DNA from: Parabacteroides sp. An277
Lineage (GTDB): Bacteria; Bacteroidota; Bacteroidia; Bacteroidales; Tannerellaceae
Assembly: GCF_002159645.1 (NCBI RefSeq)
Contig: NZ_NFJB01000020.1
Span: 1-64,000, forward strand
Direction of reading: 5' to 3'
Length of the DNA stretch: 64,000 bases
The notes beneath the pieces were generated by a model. It did not search any database and was not told the DNA's origin. It saw nothing but the letters and a program-made list of their open reading frames with translations. Shown here in pieces: positions 45,991 through 55,642 of the stretch (its first letter is position 1; every line of letters begins with the position of its first letter). The position numbers were made by a program, and so were the translations under genes.

Positions 45991-46280
45991 GCAGGCCTCG
46001 CTTCGCTTCGACCAGACAGCTAAGCAAAGGGGGATGTATCAAAATAGAGAAATATTATCAGGAAGTAACTGAAAAAGCTCCCCTGCCTTAGGGGAGCTCC
46101 CCGCAGGGGTGAGGGGTGGTTGCTTATTATGAGAGATTTAACCCCTCAGTCTCGCTACGCGAGCCAGCTCCCCTAAGGACAGGGGAGCTTTTCAGATAGT
46201 ATTTTGATACACCACCTTATATTCGCCTCGAAGAGGCACAATCTTCAGGTAACCGTGGGTCGAAGCGGAGCGAGGCCTGC
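45991..46280. mobile_element. nested palindromic element, MITE-like
   Basis: Three inverted-repeat layers are nested. The outer 23 bp, GCAGGCCTCGCTTCGCTTCG plus ACC at 45991-46013, matches 46258-46280 in reverse with one mismatch. The middle layer is GTATCAAAATA (46036-46046) and TATTTTGATAC (46200-46210), perfect. The inner layer is CTGAAAAAGCTCCCCTG (46069-46085) against CAGGGGAGCTTTTCAG (46180-46195), with further AGCTCCCCTAAGG/CCTTAGGGGAGCT pairing inside. No coding frame is present. It lies between the TonB receptor promoter and the 41-bp array at 46346. Confidence 0.65.
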
Positions 46281-46345
46281 GGTATCCAATCTAAAGGGAA
46301 GAGCCGTGATGCAAAAGGAGGAAACCTTATGTAACCCTGCGAGAA

Positions 46346-46665
46346 GCTAGAAGTCCGACTTCTAACGCCATGCAATGCTGCGGGAAGCTAGAAGTCCGGC
46401 TTCTAATGCCATGCAATGCTGCGGGAAGCTAGAAGTCCGACTTCTAACGCCATGCAATGCTGCGAGAAGCTAGAAGTCCGACTTCTAACGCCATGCAACG
46501 CTGCGGGAAGCTAGAAGTCCGACTTCTAACGCCATGCAATGCTGCGGGAAGCTAGAAGTCCGACTTCTAACGCCATGCAATGCTGCGGGAGACTAGAAGT
46601 CCGACTTCTAACGCCATGCAATGCTGCGGGAGACTAGAAGTCCGACTTCTAACGCCATGCAACCT
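46346..46665. repeat. 41-bp tandem array, eight units
   Basis: Units start at 46346 and then every 41 bp up to 46633. Each has the near-perfect dyad TAGAAGTC-C-GACTTCTA, then ACGCCATGCAATGCTGCGGG and AA or GA. The array stops 10 bp before the end of the GH2 gene. It shares the backbone CTAGAA...TTCTA...CCATGCAAcGCTGC with the array at 30894. Confidence 0.95.
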
Positions 46666-46675
46666 TGTAGCTATC

Positions 46676-49600
46676 TCAATCCACATTATATCCGGAGATT
46701 TCCAGCCGAGGCTTCTGCCCGCGCGTATCTTCCTCTTTCCACCGGATGCGTACCTCTTTCTGCTCGCCGGGCAAGAGGGCAAAATAATTGTCGGCATAGA
46801 AGATAGGGAGGAACTGCCCGCCATCCTGTTCGCCCACCACGTTCAAACGCACCATCAGGGCGGGCACGGACGACGGATTCTCGATGGTGGCAATGCCTTG
46901 CCAGGTGCCGTCGGCCGCCTTTTCGTATTGGAAATGCGAATCCAACGAGACGCGCGCCAGCTTTTTCAAATCCTGGTAATTGTTTTCCTCCAGGCTCCGA
47001 TGATAGAAGTTTTCCGAAAGAATGCGGTCGCCCTCCTTCAATTTCAAATGGATGAAATGAACCTTCGTCAAGTCGTCTGGAAATTCCAGGCGGATGCATT
47101 TCTCGGTCGTATCCTCGCGGCTATCAACCTTCGCCTCTTGCGTCCACACCACCGAAGCATCCAGATTCAACACGCGTGCTTCTACGGTCAGCACAGGGTG
47201 ATGCCCGGCACGATAATTGACCACCTCCACCTCGTCTGTCGCCGGATTCCACTGGACATGCAACGGTTCACAGGCTTTCTTGATGGCAAAATAGGCGGCA
47301 GTCGGCTCGAAATAATAATCGTAGGTTTGCCATACCATCGAGGGCCAACAGGGATGACTCATCCACATGAGCAACCCCATGCGATGTGCGCTGCGCGATT
47401 CGAAAAGGCTCCGATGCCCGTCGTAGTTGACCCACTGCGCCAGTTCGGCAAACTCCTTCGCGCTTTGAGGCTCGCCATAACCTTGGGCAATTATGTCGTT
47501 AAACGAAGCCGCCCCCTGCGCGCCTTCCAACGTGTAATCATGCAGACCCCATTCATCCGACGGCGGCCAGATGCCCTCCGGCGAATAAGTACGCAAGAAA
47601 CTCTCGTAGGTCATGACATTCGGCATTCCCCGCTCGCTATGGAACTTATCGTTGCCGCTTTTCAGCGTAAAGTATTCTTTAGCCGGAAGCATTCGGTAAG
47701 GACCATGTCCGCTCACCACATCGTCTGCCGAGCTGGAGATATAATGGATACCCGGATGCGTATCCCGCACGATTCGCCGCAACGCATCATCGATTTCCTT
47801 GGGCGGATAACCTTCGTTTCGTCCACAATACAACCCAATGGAGGCATGATGCCGGATGCGCTTCACGTAATCTTGCGCATTCGCTATAAACATCTCCGGG
47901 TCGTAGGGGTCAGGACCATCCGAGGGATTGGCGAGCCAGAAATCTTGCCATACCAGGATGCCATACTTATCACACGCCTCGTATAACTCTTCGTCCCCAA
48001 TCATGCCCACCCAATTACGGAGCATCGTAAAGTTCATATCCGCATGATACGCCACGGCCGCCTCATACTCCCTTCTCCGGTAATTCAGATTCGACTCGCT
48101 AAAGCCCCAATTACCACCCATGCCAATGAAACGTCGCCCGTTGATATACAGATTCAAGATGTGATTATCCTCCTTGAAATCCACTTGCCGGATACCTACC
48201 CGGAAGTTTTTCGTATCCGACACCTCTTCATTTAAGGAAAACGTAAAGCGGGCATTGTAGAGATAGGGCGTACCATACCCGTTGGGCCACCAAAGGCGCG
48301 GATGCGGGAATTGGAGCGGTTCGAAGCGGACGGTCCGCTCTTCGTGAGCCGCCAAAGCAACCGGTTGTTCGAAAGAGACCTCGCCGATTTGTCCCTTCAA
48401 GATACCTTCCACGCGAGACGAACCCTGGTTCTTGACGACGACTTCGGGTATCAAGCAGGCGGAAGTCGTATCAGGCAACGGCAGTTTCGTGGCCACGTAA
48501 GGATCCTGCAACGTAACGGGACCTGTAGAGGACAAAAAGACATCATTCCAAATACCGATATTGCGCCCGCGAATGGTAGGAATCCAATCCCATCCGATGC
48601 TGGCATGAAACGTCGGATTGTCCGCTCCTAAAATACCGCCGTTGAAGTCCGTGCTCTGCTTGTTCTTCTCCTTCACCGCACCGATATGTTCATTCCGGAT
48701 GATTTCCACTGCCAATACATTCTTCCCCTCTTTCAACAACGAAGTCACGTCGAATTGTCCCCGGATGAAAGCTCCCTCCATGCGCCCCACCTTCTCTCCA
48801 TTCAAGAAAATGTTCGCTTTCCAATTGATGCCATCCAAATGCAACAAAACACACTCGCGCTTGAATCCCTTCGGCACTTCAAATTCATTCCGATACCAAA
48901 AGTTGGCGTTAAAGAATGACTCCGATATGATTCGCTGGTTATCCGCATAGTTAGGGTCAGGCAAAGCACCTATGTTCTTATAACTGCTCAACACCGTGCC
49001 CGGCACGGTAGCCACAATCCACCCCTCCGGTTCATAAGCCGAGGTCGAAAGGATTTTGCCGCTTTCCTTCACCTCCGAAGCCCGTTGCAAACGCCAATTA
49101 CCGCCCGCAAGGTTTATCTTCCCTTCAGCAGCTGGTGCTTGATCTGCAGGACGAGGCACCAATCCTCCCCTTCCCTTAATCTCTATTTCGCTCAAAATAT
49201 AGCGTTCTTGGTTTGCGGGTTCTTCCATCCACACGCGTACATAGCGCGCCTTTCCTTTGACTTGAATCATGTCAGTCGGATTTTCACCTCCCGGCAAAGA
49301 GGCAATCTCTTGCCAGGTCGAGGCATCGTCGGAGATTTGAATTTTCCCTTTCACGGCCTTGTTCAGCCAATGCAAGACAATTTGGTCGAATTCCGCGCAG
49401 GTACCTAAATCAACCTCAATCCATTCCTTTCCGGTGGTAGCACTCATCCATGCACTGGCAAAAAACTGGGAAGGTTTCAAATCCACAGCACCTTGTTCGT
49501 CCATGCATTCGGCTTCATGGAATATCCAGGCATAAGCGCCTTTCATCTTCAAGCGAAGTCGATACAAGGCATACGATGTCGTATCTGAAAAAGAGAAGGT

Positions 49601-50245
49601 CTCGTTCAATCTCCGGACGGGCATCGAAAGTTCATCCGTCTGTTTGTTCGGATCGTTCACGCGTATATTCCGCCGGGAAGCTTCGCCCGGCAATCCTTTC
49701 CCCCGATGACTATCCAAGGTCGTCCACGATTGTCCATCAAACGAACCCTCCCAAGTCATCTCGTATCCGCCCTTCGCCTTCCCGGCGTCATAAGCCAACG
49801 TACCTGTCAAACGTACTTGCCGAATCTTTTTGCGATAATGCTTCAAGGCAAATTGAAAATAGGTATCCTCGCCATAAACGGTATTACGCGAGTAAGGTCC
49901 GCCATCTATCATCCACTCCTTTTCGCGCTTCGGCACTTCCCCTTCCGGTGTTGAAAGGATGAAATAGGGAGGCAACTCGCGGGCTATAAGGCCGTCCGTT
50001 GTTAATTGAGAGGTCAAATTATAATCATAAGCCGAAGATTGCCGGGTAGCACGCATGTATGCCAAGTTACGATACGTATCATCTTGTACCAATTTAGGCG
50101 AGAAATCCTCTTTCGGATTACCCGGATAAACGCCAATGCCCCGGGTATAATCCGCCGCGTCCGGTCCATTTCCCGTTCCTACACATCCGCACAACGCCGT
50201 ACATGTCGCTATGCCACACCACCAACCCCAAATTGTCTTTTTCAT
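46676..50245 (-). CDS. GH2-family glycoside hydrolase lipoprotein with discoidin domains
   Basis: This 1189-residue protein is a lipoprotein (signal ending LCGC, lipidated cysteine at 21). It starts with two discoidin-like (F5/8 type C) regions, the second containing KEWIEVDLGTCAEFDQIVLHW and ARYVRVWMEE. A GH2 sugar-binding jellyroll (about 385-570; GTVLSSYKNIGALPDPNY) and an immunoglobulin-like domain follow. The TIM barrel contains GRNEG (acid/base glutamate) and HSERGMPN (probable nucleophile glutamate), then C-terminal Ig-like domains. The arrangement resembles exo-beta-D-glucosaminidase and beta-mannosidase branches of GH2 rather than beta-galactosidase. I place the start at 50245 (MKKTIWGW), because only this gives a lipoprotein signal; the frame to 50365 has no signal. 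Its 3' end nearly touches the 41-bp array. Confidence 0.92.
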   Translation of the reverse strand: MKKTIWGWWCGIATCTALCGCVGTGNGPDAADYTRGIGVYPGNPKEDFSPKLVQDDTYRNLAYMRATRQSSAYDYNLTSQLTTDGLIARELPPYFILSTPEGEVPKREKEWMIDGGPYSRNTVYGEDTYFQFALKHYRKKIRQVRLTGTLAYDAGKAKGGYEMTWEGSFDGQSWTTLDSHRGKGLPGEASRRNIRVNDPNKQTDELSMPVRRLNETFSFSDTTSYALYRLRLKMKGAYAWIFHEAECMDEQGAVDLKPSQFFASAWMSATTGKEWIEVDLGTCAEFDQIVLHWLNKAVKGKIQISDDASTWQEIASLPGGENPTDMIQVKGKARYVRVWMEEPANQERYILSEIEIKGRGGLVPRPADQAPAAEGKINLAGGNWRLQRASEVKESGKILSTSAYEPEGWIVATVPGTVLSSYKNIGALPDPNYADNQRIISESFFNANFWYRNEFEVPKGFKRECVLLHLDGINWKANIFLNGEKVGRMEGAFIRGQFDVTSLLKEGKNVLAVEIIRNEHIGAVKEKNKQSTDFNGGILGADNPTFHASIGWDWIPTIRGRNIGIWNDVFLSSTGPVTLQDPYVATKLPLPDTTSACLIPEVVVKNQGSSRVEGILKGQIGEVSFEQPVALAAHEERTVRFEPLQFPHPRLWWPNGYGTPYLYNARFTFSLNEEVSDTKNFRVGIRQVDFKEDNHILNLYINGRRFIGMGGNWGFSESNLNYRRREYEAAVAYHADMNFTMLRNWVGMIGDEELYEACDKYGILVWQDFWLANPSDGPDPYDPEMFIANAQDYVKRIRHHASIGLYCGRNEGYPPKEIDDALRRIVRDTHPGIHYISSSADDVVSGHGPYRMLPAKEYFTLKSGNDKFHSERGMPNVMTYESFLRTYSPEGIWPPSDEWGLHDYTLEGAQGAASFNDIIAQGYGEPQSAKEFAELAQWVNYDGHRSLFESRSAHRMGLLMWMSHPCWPSMVWQTYDYYFEPTAAYFAIKKACEPLHVQWNPATDEVEVVNYRAGHHPVLTVEARVLNLDASVVWTQEAKVDSREDTTEKCIRLEFPDDLTKVHFIHLKLKEGDRILSENFYHRSLEENNYQDLKKLARVSLDSHFQYEKAADGTWQGIATIENPSSVPALMVRLNVVGEQDGGQFLPIFYADNYFALLPGEQKEVRIRWKEEDTRGQKPRLEISGYNVD

Positions 50246-50384
50246 GTTTCTATAATAATATGGTATATGAGTAAGCCTGTCTACATTCATTCTAACACTG
50301 GGCGAAGATACATATTTTTCCTGTTTTAGCCAATACACGTTTTTATTTCCTGAAAACATAGGCATAACCCGCGCGGATTATCGT

Positions 50385-50525
50385 TATATTTGCCGGCGAT
50401 TATAACTATATTCCAAACGGAAACCAACGAGATTCCAAAGAGAATCATTTTCAAGATACCACATCCCATCTATTTGTTTTCTCATTCGGAAAACTATTTT
50501 CTTGACAAAAGAACAAAAGTTTTCC
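50385..50525 (+). promoter_or_regulatory. orphan -7 box and hairpin in the GH2-nrdD gap, possible small RNA
   Basis: TATATTTG at 50385-50392 is a full TAnnTTTG match on the plus strand, far (271 nt) from nrdD. An 8-bp inverted repeat GGAAAACT (50488-50495) / AGTTTTCC (50518-50525) follows, then a T-rich stretch. This could be a small RNA unit or a distal nrdD promoter. A single TTATAACTATA core, as in the 13014 array, lies at 50399-50409. Confidence 0.25.
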
Positions 50526-50618
50526 ATTTTATTATCTCAAATCGTTATCTATAAATAGATTGACAAATATTAACTCGCCGAAAATTTTCCAAAATAAAAA
50601 CCGACTTGAAATAGAATG

Positions 50619-50626
50619 TATCTTTG
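50619..50626 (+). promoter_or_regulatory. -7 box for nrdDG
   Basis: TATCTTTG is a full TAnnTTTG match, 36 nt before the ATG at 50663. It excludes the upstream TTG at 50624 as a start, since that codon lies within the box. Confidence 0.65.
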
Positions 50627-50662
50627 CAGCAGTTTTCAACACACTATAAATACAACGGAAAA

Positions 50663-52870
50663 ATGATTCAAACTGTAGTTAAACGAGACGGACGTATCGT
50701 CGGTTTTAATGAAGAAAAAATAGCTACCGCTATCCGTAAAGCCATGTTGCACACCCAACAGGGCGAAGATATTCATTTGATTCGCCAGATTACGGATCGG
50801 ATTTCTTTCAAAGGAAACCCGCAAATGACGGTAGAAGACATCCAGGATGCAGTCGAATGGGAGCTAATGAATAGCAGCCGCAAAGACGTAGCCCAGAAAT
50901 ACATCGCCTACCGTAACCAGCGGAGCATCGCCCGCAAAGCGAAAACACGTAATGTGTTTCTGGACATCATTAACATTAAATCGAACGACGTAACGCGCGA
51001 AAATGCCAACATGAATGCCGACACGCCGGCAGGCATGATGATGAAATTCGCAAGTGAAACTACTAAACCCTTTGTAGACGATTACCTGTTGAGCGAAGAG
51101 GTCCGCGTGGCGGTTGAAAACAACTACCTGCATATTCATGATAAAGATTATTACCCGACAAAAAGCCTCACGTGCGTACAACATCCGTTAGACCGCATTT
51201 TGCATGATGGATTCTCGGCCGGACATGGCGAATCGCGGCCAGCGAAGCGTATCGAAACGGCCAGCATCTTGGGGTGCATTTCATTGGAAACAGCCCAAAA
51301 CGAGATGCACGGAGGACAGGCGATTCCGGCGTTCGATTTCTACCTTGCACCCTACGTGCGGGATAGCTTTATCGAAGAGTTGAAAACGTTGGAACAATTA
51401 AACGGGGTGGATTATAGCCATCTGTATCAGGTGCCATTAGACGATTACTTAGAGAAGCCGCTCGATGGGCTGACAGGCGAGGCTCGTATCTTGCAACATG
51501 CCATGAACCGAACCGTAGCCCGCGTGCATCAATCCATGGAGGCCTTTATCCATAATATGAATACCATCCATTCACGAGGAGGCAATCAAGTGGTGTTCAG
51601 CTCTATTAATTACGGAACCGACACATCGGCCGAAGGGCGTTGCATCATCCGCGAGCTTTTGAAATCGACCTACCGGGGCGTAGGAAATGGTGAGACAGCT
51701 ATCTTCCCCATTCAGATATGGAAGAAAAAACGGGGTGTAAGCTATCTGCCAGAAGACCGGAATTATGACCTTTATAAGTTGGCTTGCCAAGTGACGGCAC
51801 GGCGCTTCTTCCCGAATTTCCTCAACCTCGACGCGACGTTCAACCAAAGCGAAGCATGGCAGGCAGACGACCCCAAACGTTATCTGCACGAAGTAGCTAC
51901 CATGGGATGTCGGACACGCGTCTTCGAGAACCGGTTCGGACCGAAGACCTCCATCGGACGTGGGAACCTTTCCTTCTCGACCATCAATATCGTACGCTTG
52001 GCCATCGAGTGTATGCACGTGAAGAATCAAGAAGAGCGCATTGCTTTGTTCTTCTCAAAGTTGGATGCCATGCTGGAATTAACCGCTCGCCAGCTTCACG
52101 AACGGTTGGAGTTTCAGAAGACGGCCTATGCCAAGCAATTTCCGTTGCTCATGAAATCCCTCTGGCTGGGATGCGAACAATTGAAACCGACGGACACGAT
52201 TACCTCAGTCATCAATCAGGGTACGCTCGGCATCGGCTTTATCGGGTTGGCGGAATGTCTGGTGGCACTCGTAGGGAAACATCATGGCGAAGATGCCTCA
52301 GCCCAAGAATTGGGACTGAAAATTGTCTCCTACATGCGCGACCGGGCAAACCAATTCTCCGAACAATATCAACATAATTACAGCGTGTTGGCAACACCCG
52401 CCGAAGGCTTGTCGGGTAAATTCACCCGCCGAGACTGCCAACGGTTCGGCTCGCTTCCCGGCATTACAGATCGCGACTATTACACCAATTCGAACCACGT
52501 GCCAGTATATTATAAATGTAGTGCACGACATAAAGCGGAGATCGAAGCCCCGTATCACGACTTGACGCGCGGTGGTCATATCTTTTATGTCGAGATAGAT
52601 GGCGACGCAACACATAATCCGGAAGTCATCATGCAAGTGGTCGACATGATGGATAAATACAATATGGGCTATGGCTCGGTAAATCATAACCGGAACCGAT
52701 GCCTCGATTGCGGATACGAAAACGCCGCCCCGAATCTGGAAGTCTGCCCCAAGTGCGGAAGCCATCACTTGGATAAGCTCCAGCGCATCACGGGTTATCT
52801 CGTCGGAACAACCGACCGGTGGAACCAAGCCAAACTCGCCGAACTGCACGACCGCGTGACGCACGATTAA
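50663..52870 (+). CDS. nrdD: anaerobic ribonucleoside-triphosphate reductase
   Basis: This 735-residue glycyl-radical enzyme reduces NTPs to dNTPs under anaerobic conditions. An ATP-cone regulatory domain spans about 1-95 (VVKRDGRIVGFNEEKIATAI). The catalytic barrel carries NTIHSRGGNQVVFSSINYGTD and CRTRVFENRFGP. Near the C-terminus, CLDCGYENAAPNLEVCPKCG (676-695) holds the zinc-binding cysteines, and RITGYLVGTTDRWN carries the radical glycine (in ITGYL). It has its own promoter. The next gene, nrdG, begins one base after its stop. The presence of this enzyme fits a strict or facultative anaerobe. Its activation requires the radical-SAM activase encoded downstream. Confidence 0.97.
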   Translation: MIQTVVKRDGRIVGFNEEKIATAIRKAMLHTQQGEDIHLIRQITDRISFKGNPQMTVEDIQDAVEWELMNSSRKDVAQKYIAYRNQRSIARKAKTRNVFLDIINIKSNDVTRENANMNADTPAGMMMKFASETTKPFVDDYLLSEEVRVAVENNYLHIHDKDYYPTKSLTCVQHPLDRILHDGFSAGHGESRPAKRIETASILGCISLETAQNEMHGGQAIPAFDFYLAPYVRDSFIEELKTLEQLNGVDYSHLYQVPLDDYLEKPLDGLTGEARILQHAMNRTVARVHQSMEAFIHNMNTIHSRGGNQVVFSSINYGTDTSAEGRCIIRELLKSTYRGVGNGETAIFPIQIWKKKRGVSYLPEDRNYDLYKLACQVTARRFFPNFLNLDATFNQSEAWQADDPKRYLHEVATMGCRTRVFENRFGPKTSIGRGNLSFSTINIVRLAIECMHVKNQEERIALFFSKLDAMLELTARQLHERLEFQKTAYAKQFPLLMKSLWLGCEQLKPTDTITSVINQGTLGIGFIGLAECLVALVGKHHGEDASAQELGLKIVSYMRDRANQFSEQYQHNYSVLATPAEGLSGKFTRRDCQRFGSLPGITDRDYYTNSNHVPVYYKCSARHKAEIEAPYHDLTRGGHIFYVEIDGDATHNPEVIMQVVDMMDKYNMGYGSVNHNRNRCLDCGYENAAPNLEVCPKCGSHHLDKLQRITGYLVGTTDRWNQAKLAELHDRVTHD

Positions 52871-52871
52871 A

Positions 52872-53366
52872 ATGCTTTCGATTTTAGATATTATAGAAGA
52901 TACAACCGTAGATGGACCAGGATTCCGCACGGCGATTTATGCGGCCGGTTGCCCCAATGCCTGCCCGGGTTGCCATAATCCGGAATCGTGGGACATCCAA
53001 CGAGGCACATGGATGCGCACGGAGGAAATCCTGGCGCGCGTGTTGGCAGACGAGTTCGCGAATGTCACCTTTAGTGGAGGCGACCCAATGTTTCAAGCCG
53101 AAGGATTTGCCGAATTAGCGGAAGCAATCAAAAGGCATAGCCGGAAGACGATTTGGTGCTATACCGGTTTCCTGTTCGAGGATTTGCGGAAACAATCCGC
53201 CCCCACCCGGTTGTTGCACCAGGTGGATGTATTGGTCGATGGTCCTTTTATCCAAGCGCTTCGCGATGAGGACTTGCTCTTTCGCGGGAGTTCGAACCAA
53301 CGGCTTATCGACGTTCCCCGTTCGCTGGAGTGTGGCGAGACGGTGCTGTTCGTCCCGTGGACTTAA
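52872..53366 (+). CDS. nrdG: anaerobic ribonucleotide reductase activating protein
   Basis: This 164-residue radical-SAM enzyme generates the glycyl radical on NrdD. The [4Fe-4S] cluster cysteines are C27, C31 and C34 in AAGCPNACPGCHNPESW, followed by NVTFSGGDPMFQ, the glycine-rich SAM-binding motif. The end of the protein carries the family's QRLIDVPRSLE block. It starts one base after the nrdD stop, so it is cotranscribed and probably translationally coupled. Its last four bases overlap the end of mutL on the opposite strand. The size and motifs are complete. Confidence 0.96.
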   Translation: MLSILDIIEDTTVDGPGFRTAIYAAGCPNACPGCHNPESWDIQRGTWMRTEEILARVLADEFANVTFSGGDPMFQAEGFAELAEAIKRHSRKTIWCYTGFLFEDLRKQSAPTRLLHQVDVLVDGPFIQALRDEDLLFRGSSNQRLIDVPRSLECGETVLFVPWT

Positions 53367-55201
53367 CCCAAACGTTTGCCCAACTCTTCGTCCGTCAAGA
53401 GCGTATAGATGGTTTTCCCGTCTGGCGTCAAATGCATCTCCGGACAAAGGAAAAGGGAGGCCAGCAGATGATCCATTTCTTCGGCAGACAAAGCTTTGCC
53501 ATCCGGAATCGCCTGGGCCGAAGCCAACGAGAATGCAATCATATTAACCATCTCATCCTGCGCTTTGCTATCCGTTTCGATAGCTTTTTGGATAATATCT
53601 TTAAGTAATTCAACGCAATCAATACCCTCCATACCGACTGGTACACCGTTAATCGAATAACTACCGCCGCCTAAATTACTAATATCAAACCCAGAATAGC
53701 CTAAATCATCAAGCAACGCAGGCAGAGCGGCCTCTTCGGCAGGCGTCAATTCCACACGTGCAGGGAAAAGCATCTGCTGGGAAGCGGCCTTGTGTTGGCG
53801 AATCGATTGCTGGTATTGGTCGAATAAGATACGAAGATGCGCCCGATGTTGGTCTATCACCGCCAACCCCGACTTCAATGTAGTCAGTAAATAGCGGTTC
53901 TTATATTGGAAACAAGGCATCGCCGCTGGTGTAGAAGCCTGAAAAAGAGACTTCCCTTCCGGCATCAGGATAGGCTTCTCGAATACCTTTTCGTCGGGTA
54001 TTGCTGCCGAACGTTCTGCTTCAAAACTTTGATAGAGTTCTGCCCAATCGAATGCGGGGCGTGCGGCCCGTTCGGACGAGTCGCTATGGAATGGATTATA
54101 CTCTTTATGTACTTGTACTTGGGGAGCTTCGCTACTACCCATTTGCCGTTCGGGATTATAGACAGGGATATCGATCATGTCTTCCAGGTTAAAATCAATG
54201 GTAGGAATCGCACTCGACTTGGCCAACGTTTCCCGAATAGCGGCTAAAAGAATCTGCCGGATAGGTTGTTCGTTTTCAAATTTGATTTCGGTCTTCGTCG
54301 GATGGATATTCACATCTATTGTAGCCGGGTCTACTTGAAAATAGATGAAATAGCTCGGCATCTCGCCTGCCGGAATGAGCTGTTCATAGGCTTGCATCAC
54401 CGCTTTATGGAAATAGGGATGCTTCATGAATCGTCCGTTGACGAAGAAATACTGCAGTGCGCCCCGCTTTTTGGCTGCATCCGGACGACCTACAAATCCG
54501 GTAATCGAGACCAGCGAACTGGTGGCCTCCAACGAAAGCAACTTCTGGTTCTGGTTCTTCCCATAAATACTGATAATGCGCTGCCGAAGTCCAGACTCTG
54601 GCAGATTCAATATCTCCGTATCGTTGTGGTAGAGCGAAAGAGCCACGGAAGGATTGACCAGGGCAACGCGCTCGAACTCGTTCAGAATGTTACGGAATTC
54701 CGTCTCGTTCGACTTCAGGAACTTTCTCCGTGCCGGAACGTTGAAGAACAGGTTCTTGACCGAAAACATACTTCCTTCCGCACAGGTATCCGCTTCGATG
54801 TATTGCAGTTCCGAACCATCTATCTCCAGCTTCGTTCCCCATTCAGCTCCCTGTTCGCGCGTACGAAGCTCTACCTGTGCCACAGCGGCAATCGAAGCCA
54901 ACGCTTCCCCGCGGAATCCCATCGTATGCAAAGCGAAAAGATCTTCGGCTTGGGCAATTTTCGACGTCGCATGGCGTTCAAAAGCCATCCGAGCATCAGC
55001 TTCAGACATGCCTTTACCATTATCAGCCACCTGTACTAAGGTTTTTCCCGCCTCTTTAATCCGGACTTGTATCTGTGTCGCGCCGGCATCGATGGCATTT
55101 TCCACCAACTCCTTCACGACCGAAGCCGGTCGCTGAATCACCTCGCCTGCCGCAATCTGGTTGGCAATGCTATCCGGAAGTAGATGTATGATATCGCTCA
55201 T
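53363..55201 (-). CDS. mutL: DNA mismatch repair protein MutL
   Basis: This 612-residue ATPase links MutS mismatch recognition to downstream repair. The GHKL ATPase motifs are visible: ENAIDAGATQIQV (34-46), VADNGKGMS, FERHATSKI, and TMGFRGEALASIAAVA. The transducer domain follows (FVNGRFMKHPYFHKAV; DVNIHPTKTEIKF). The C-terminal dimerisation domain has no clear DQHA(x)2E(x)4E endonuclease motif: the corresponding region reads VIDQHRAHLRILFDQY, with DQHRAH replacing DQHAAH. I start it at 55201 (MSDIIHLL), which overlaps the stop of the small upstream gene in ATGA form; a start at 55219 is less likely. It meets nrdG tail-to-tail. Confidence 0.96.
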   Translation of the reverse strand: MSDIIHLLPDSIANQIAAGEVIQRPASVVKELVENAIDAGATQIQVRIKEAGKTLVQVADNGKGMSEADARMAFERHATSKIAQAEDLFALHTMGFRGEALASIAAVAQVELRTREQGAEWGTKLEIDGSELQYIEADTCAEGSMFSVKNLFFNVPARRKFLKSNETEFRNILNEFERVALVNPSVALSLYHNDTEILNLPESGLRQRIISIYGKNQNQKLLSLEATSSLVSITGFVGRPDAAKKRGALQYFFVNGRFMKHPYFHKAVMQAYEQLIPAGEMPSYFIYFQVDPATIDVNIHPTKTEIKFENEQPIRQILLAAIRETLAKSSAIPTIDFNLEDMIDIPVYNPERQMGSSEAPQVQVHKEYNPFHSDSSERAARPAFDWAELYQSFEAERSAAIPDEKVFEKPILMPEGKSLFQASTPAAMPCFQYKNRYLLTTLKSGLAVIDQHRAHLRILFDQYQQSIRQHKAASQQMLFPARVELTPAEEAALPALLDDLGYSGFDISNLGGGSYSINGVPVGMEGIDCVELLKDIIQKAIETDSKAQDEMVNMIAFSLASAQAIPDGKALSAEEMDHLLASLFLCPEMHLTPDGKTIYTLLTDEELGKRLG

Positions 55202-55509
55202 CCCCAGAACATAAACCAAAACAATACTACCAAAATAACCAACACCAACAGCAGCCGCATGTTCTTGTACTTCCGTGAGCGTGCCGTATCGCCCTTATCT
55301 ACACTTTTCTTCAGGTGTTTCGTCCCGTCGATGAAGCTTCCTCGGATTTCCTCCTTATATTCCTCCAACGTCATTTCCTTTTCCTCCCCCATTTCCCGGC
55401 GGATACGGCGGAAACGTGCCTCCCGCTCCTCGGCGTGCGGATCCCAGTAAATCGGTTTGTGCTCGAACTGCCGCGGTTTGCGCATCTTATAAAATGATGA
55501 AATACCCAT
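55198..55509 (-). CDS. small C-tail-anchored protein cotranscribed with mutL
   Basis: This 103-residue protein has a charged N-terminal part with a helix rich in Arg and Glu (EREARFRRIRREMGEEKEM), and a single hydrophobic segment at the C-terminus (LLLVLVILVVLFWFMFW). This layout suggests tail anchoring in the inner membrane with a cytoplasmic head. Similar small proteins precede mutL in other Bacteroidales, but I know no function. Its stop overlaps the mutL start by ATGA, indicating coupled translation. No promoter match is obvious in the 150 bp upstream. A conserved link to mismatch repair is only implied by the position. Confidence 0.75.
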   Translation of the reverse strand: MGISSFYKMRKPRQFEHKPIYWDPHAEEREARFRRIRREMGEEKEMTLEEYKEEIRGSFIDGTKHLKKSVDKGDTARSRKYKNMRLLLVLVILVVLFWFMFWG

Positions 55510-55642
55510 ACGTTATTCCTTTTTTAAATGAACAGCCAAAAGTACAAATATTTCTTGGATAGAAGGGCATTTGGACCGAAAATTGTATGTAATCCATCCC
55601 ATGCATATTCCTTCTGTCTATCGAAGGTGACGTTTAACATAG

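Noticed and set aside
46580-47986. 468-codon antisense frame over the GH2 gene and array
   Set aside because: It begins inside the 41-bp repeats and has no domain. The GH2 frame has catalytic motifs.
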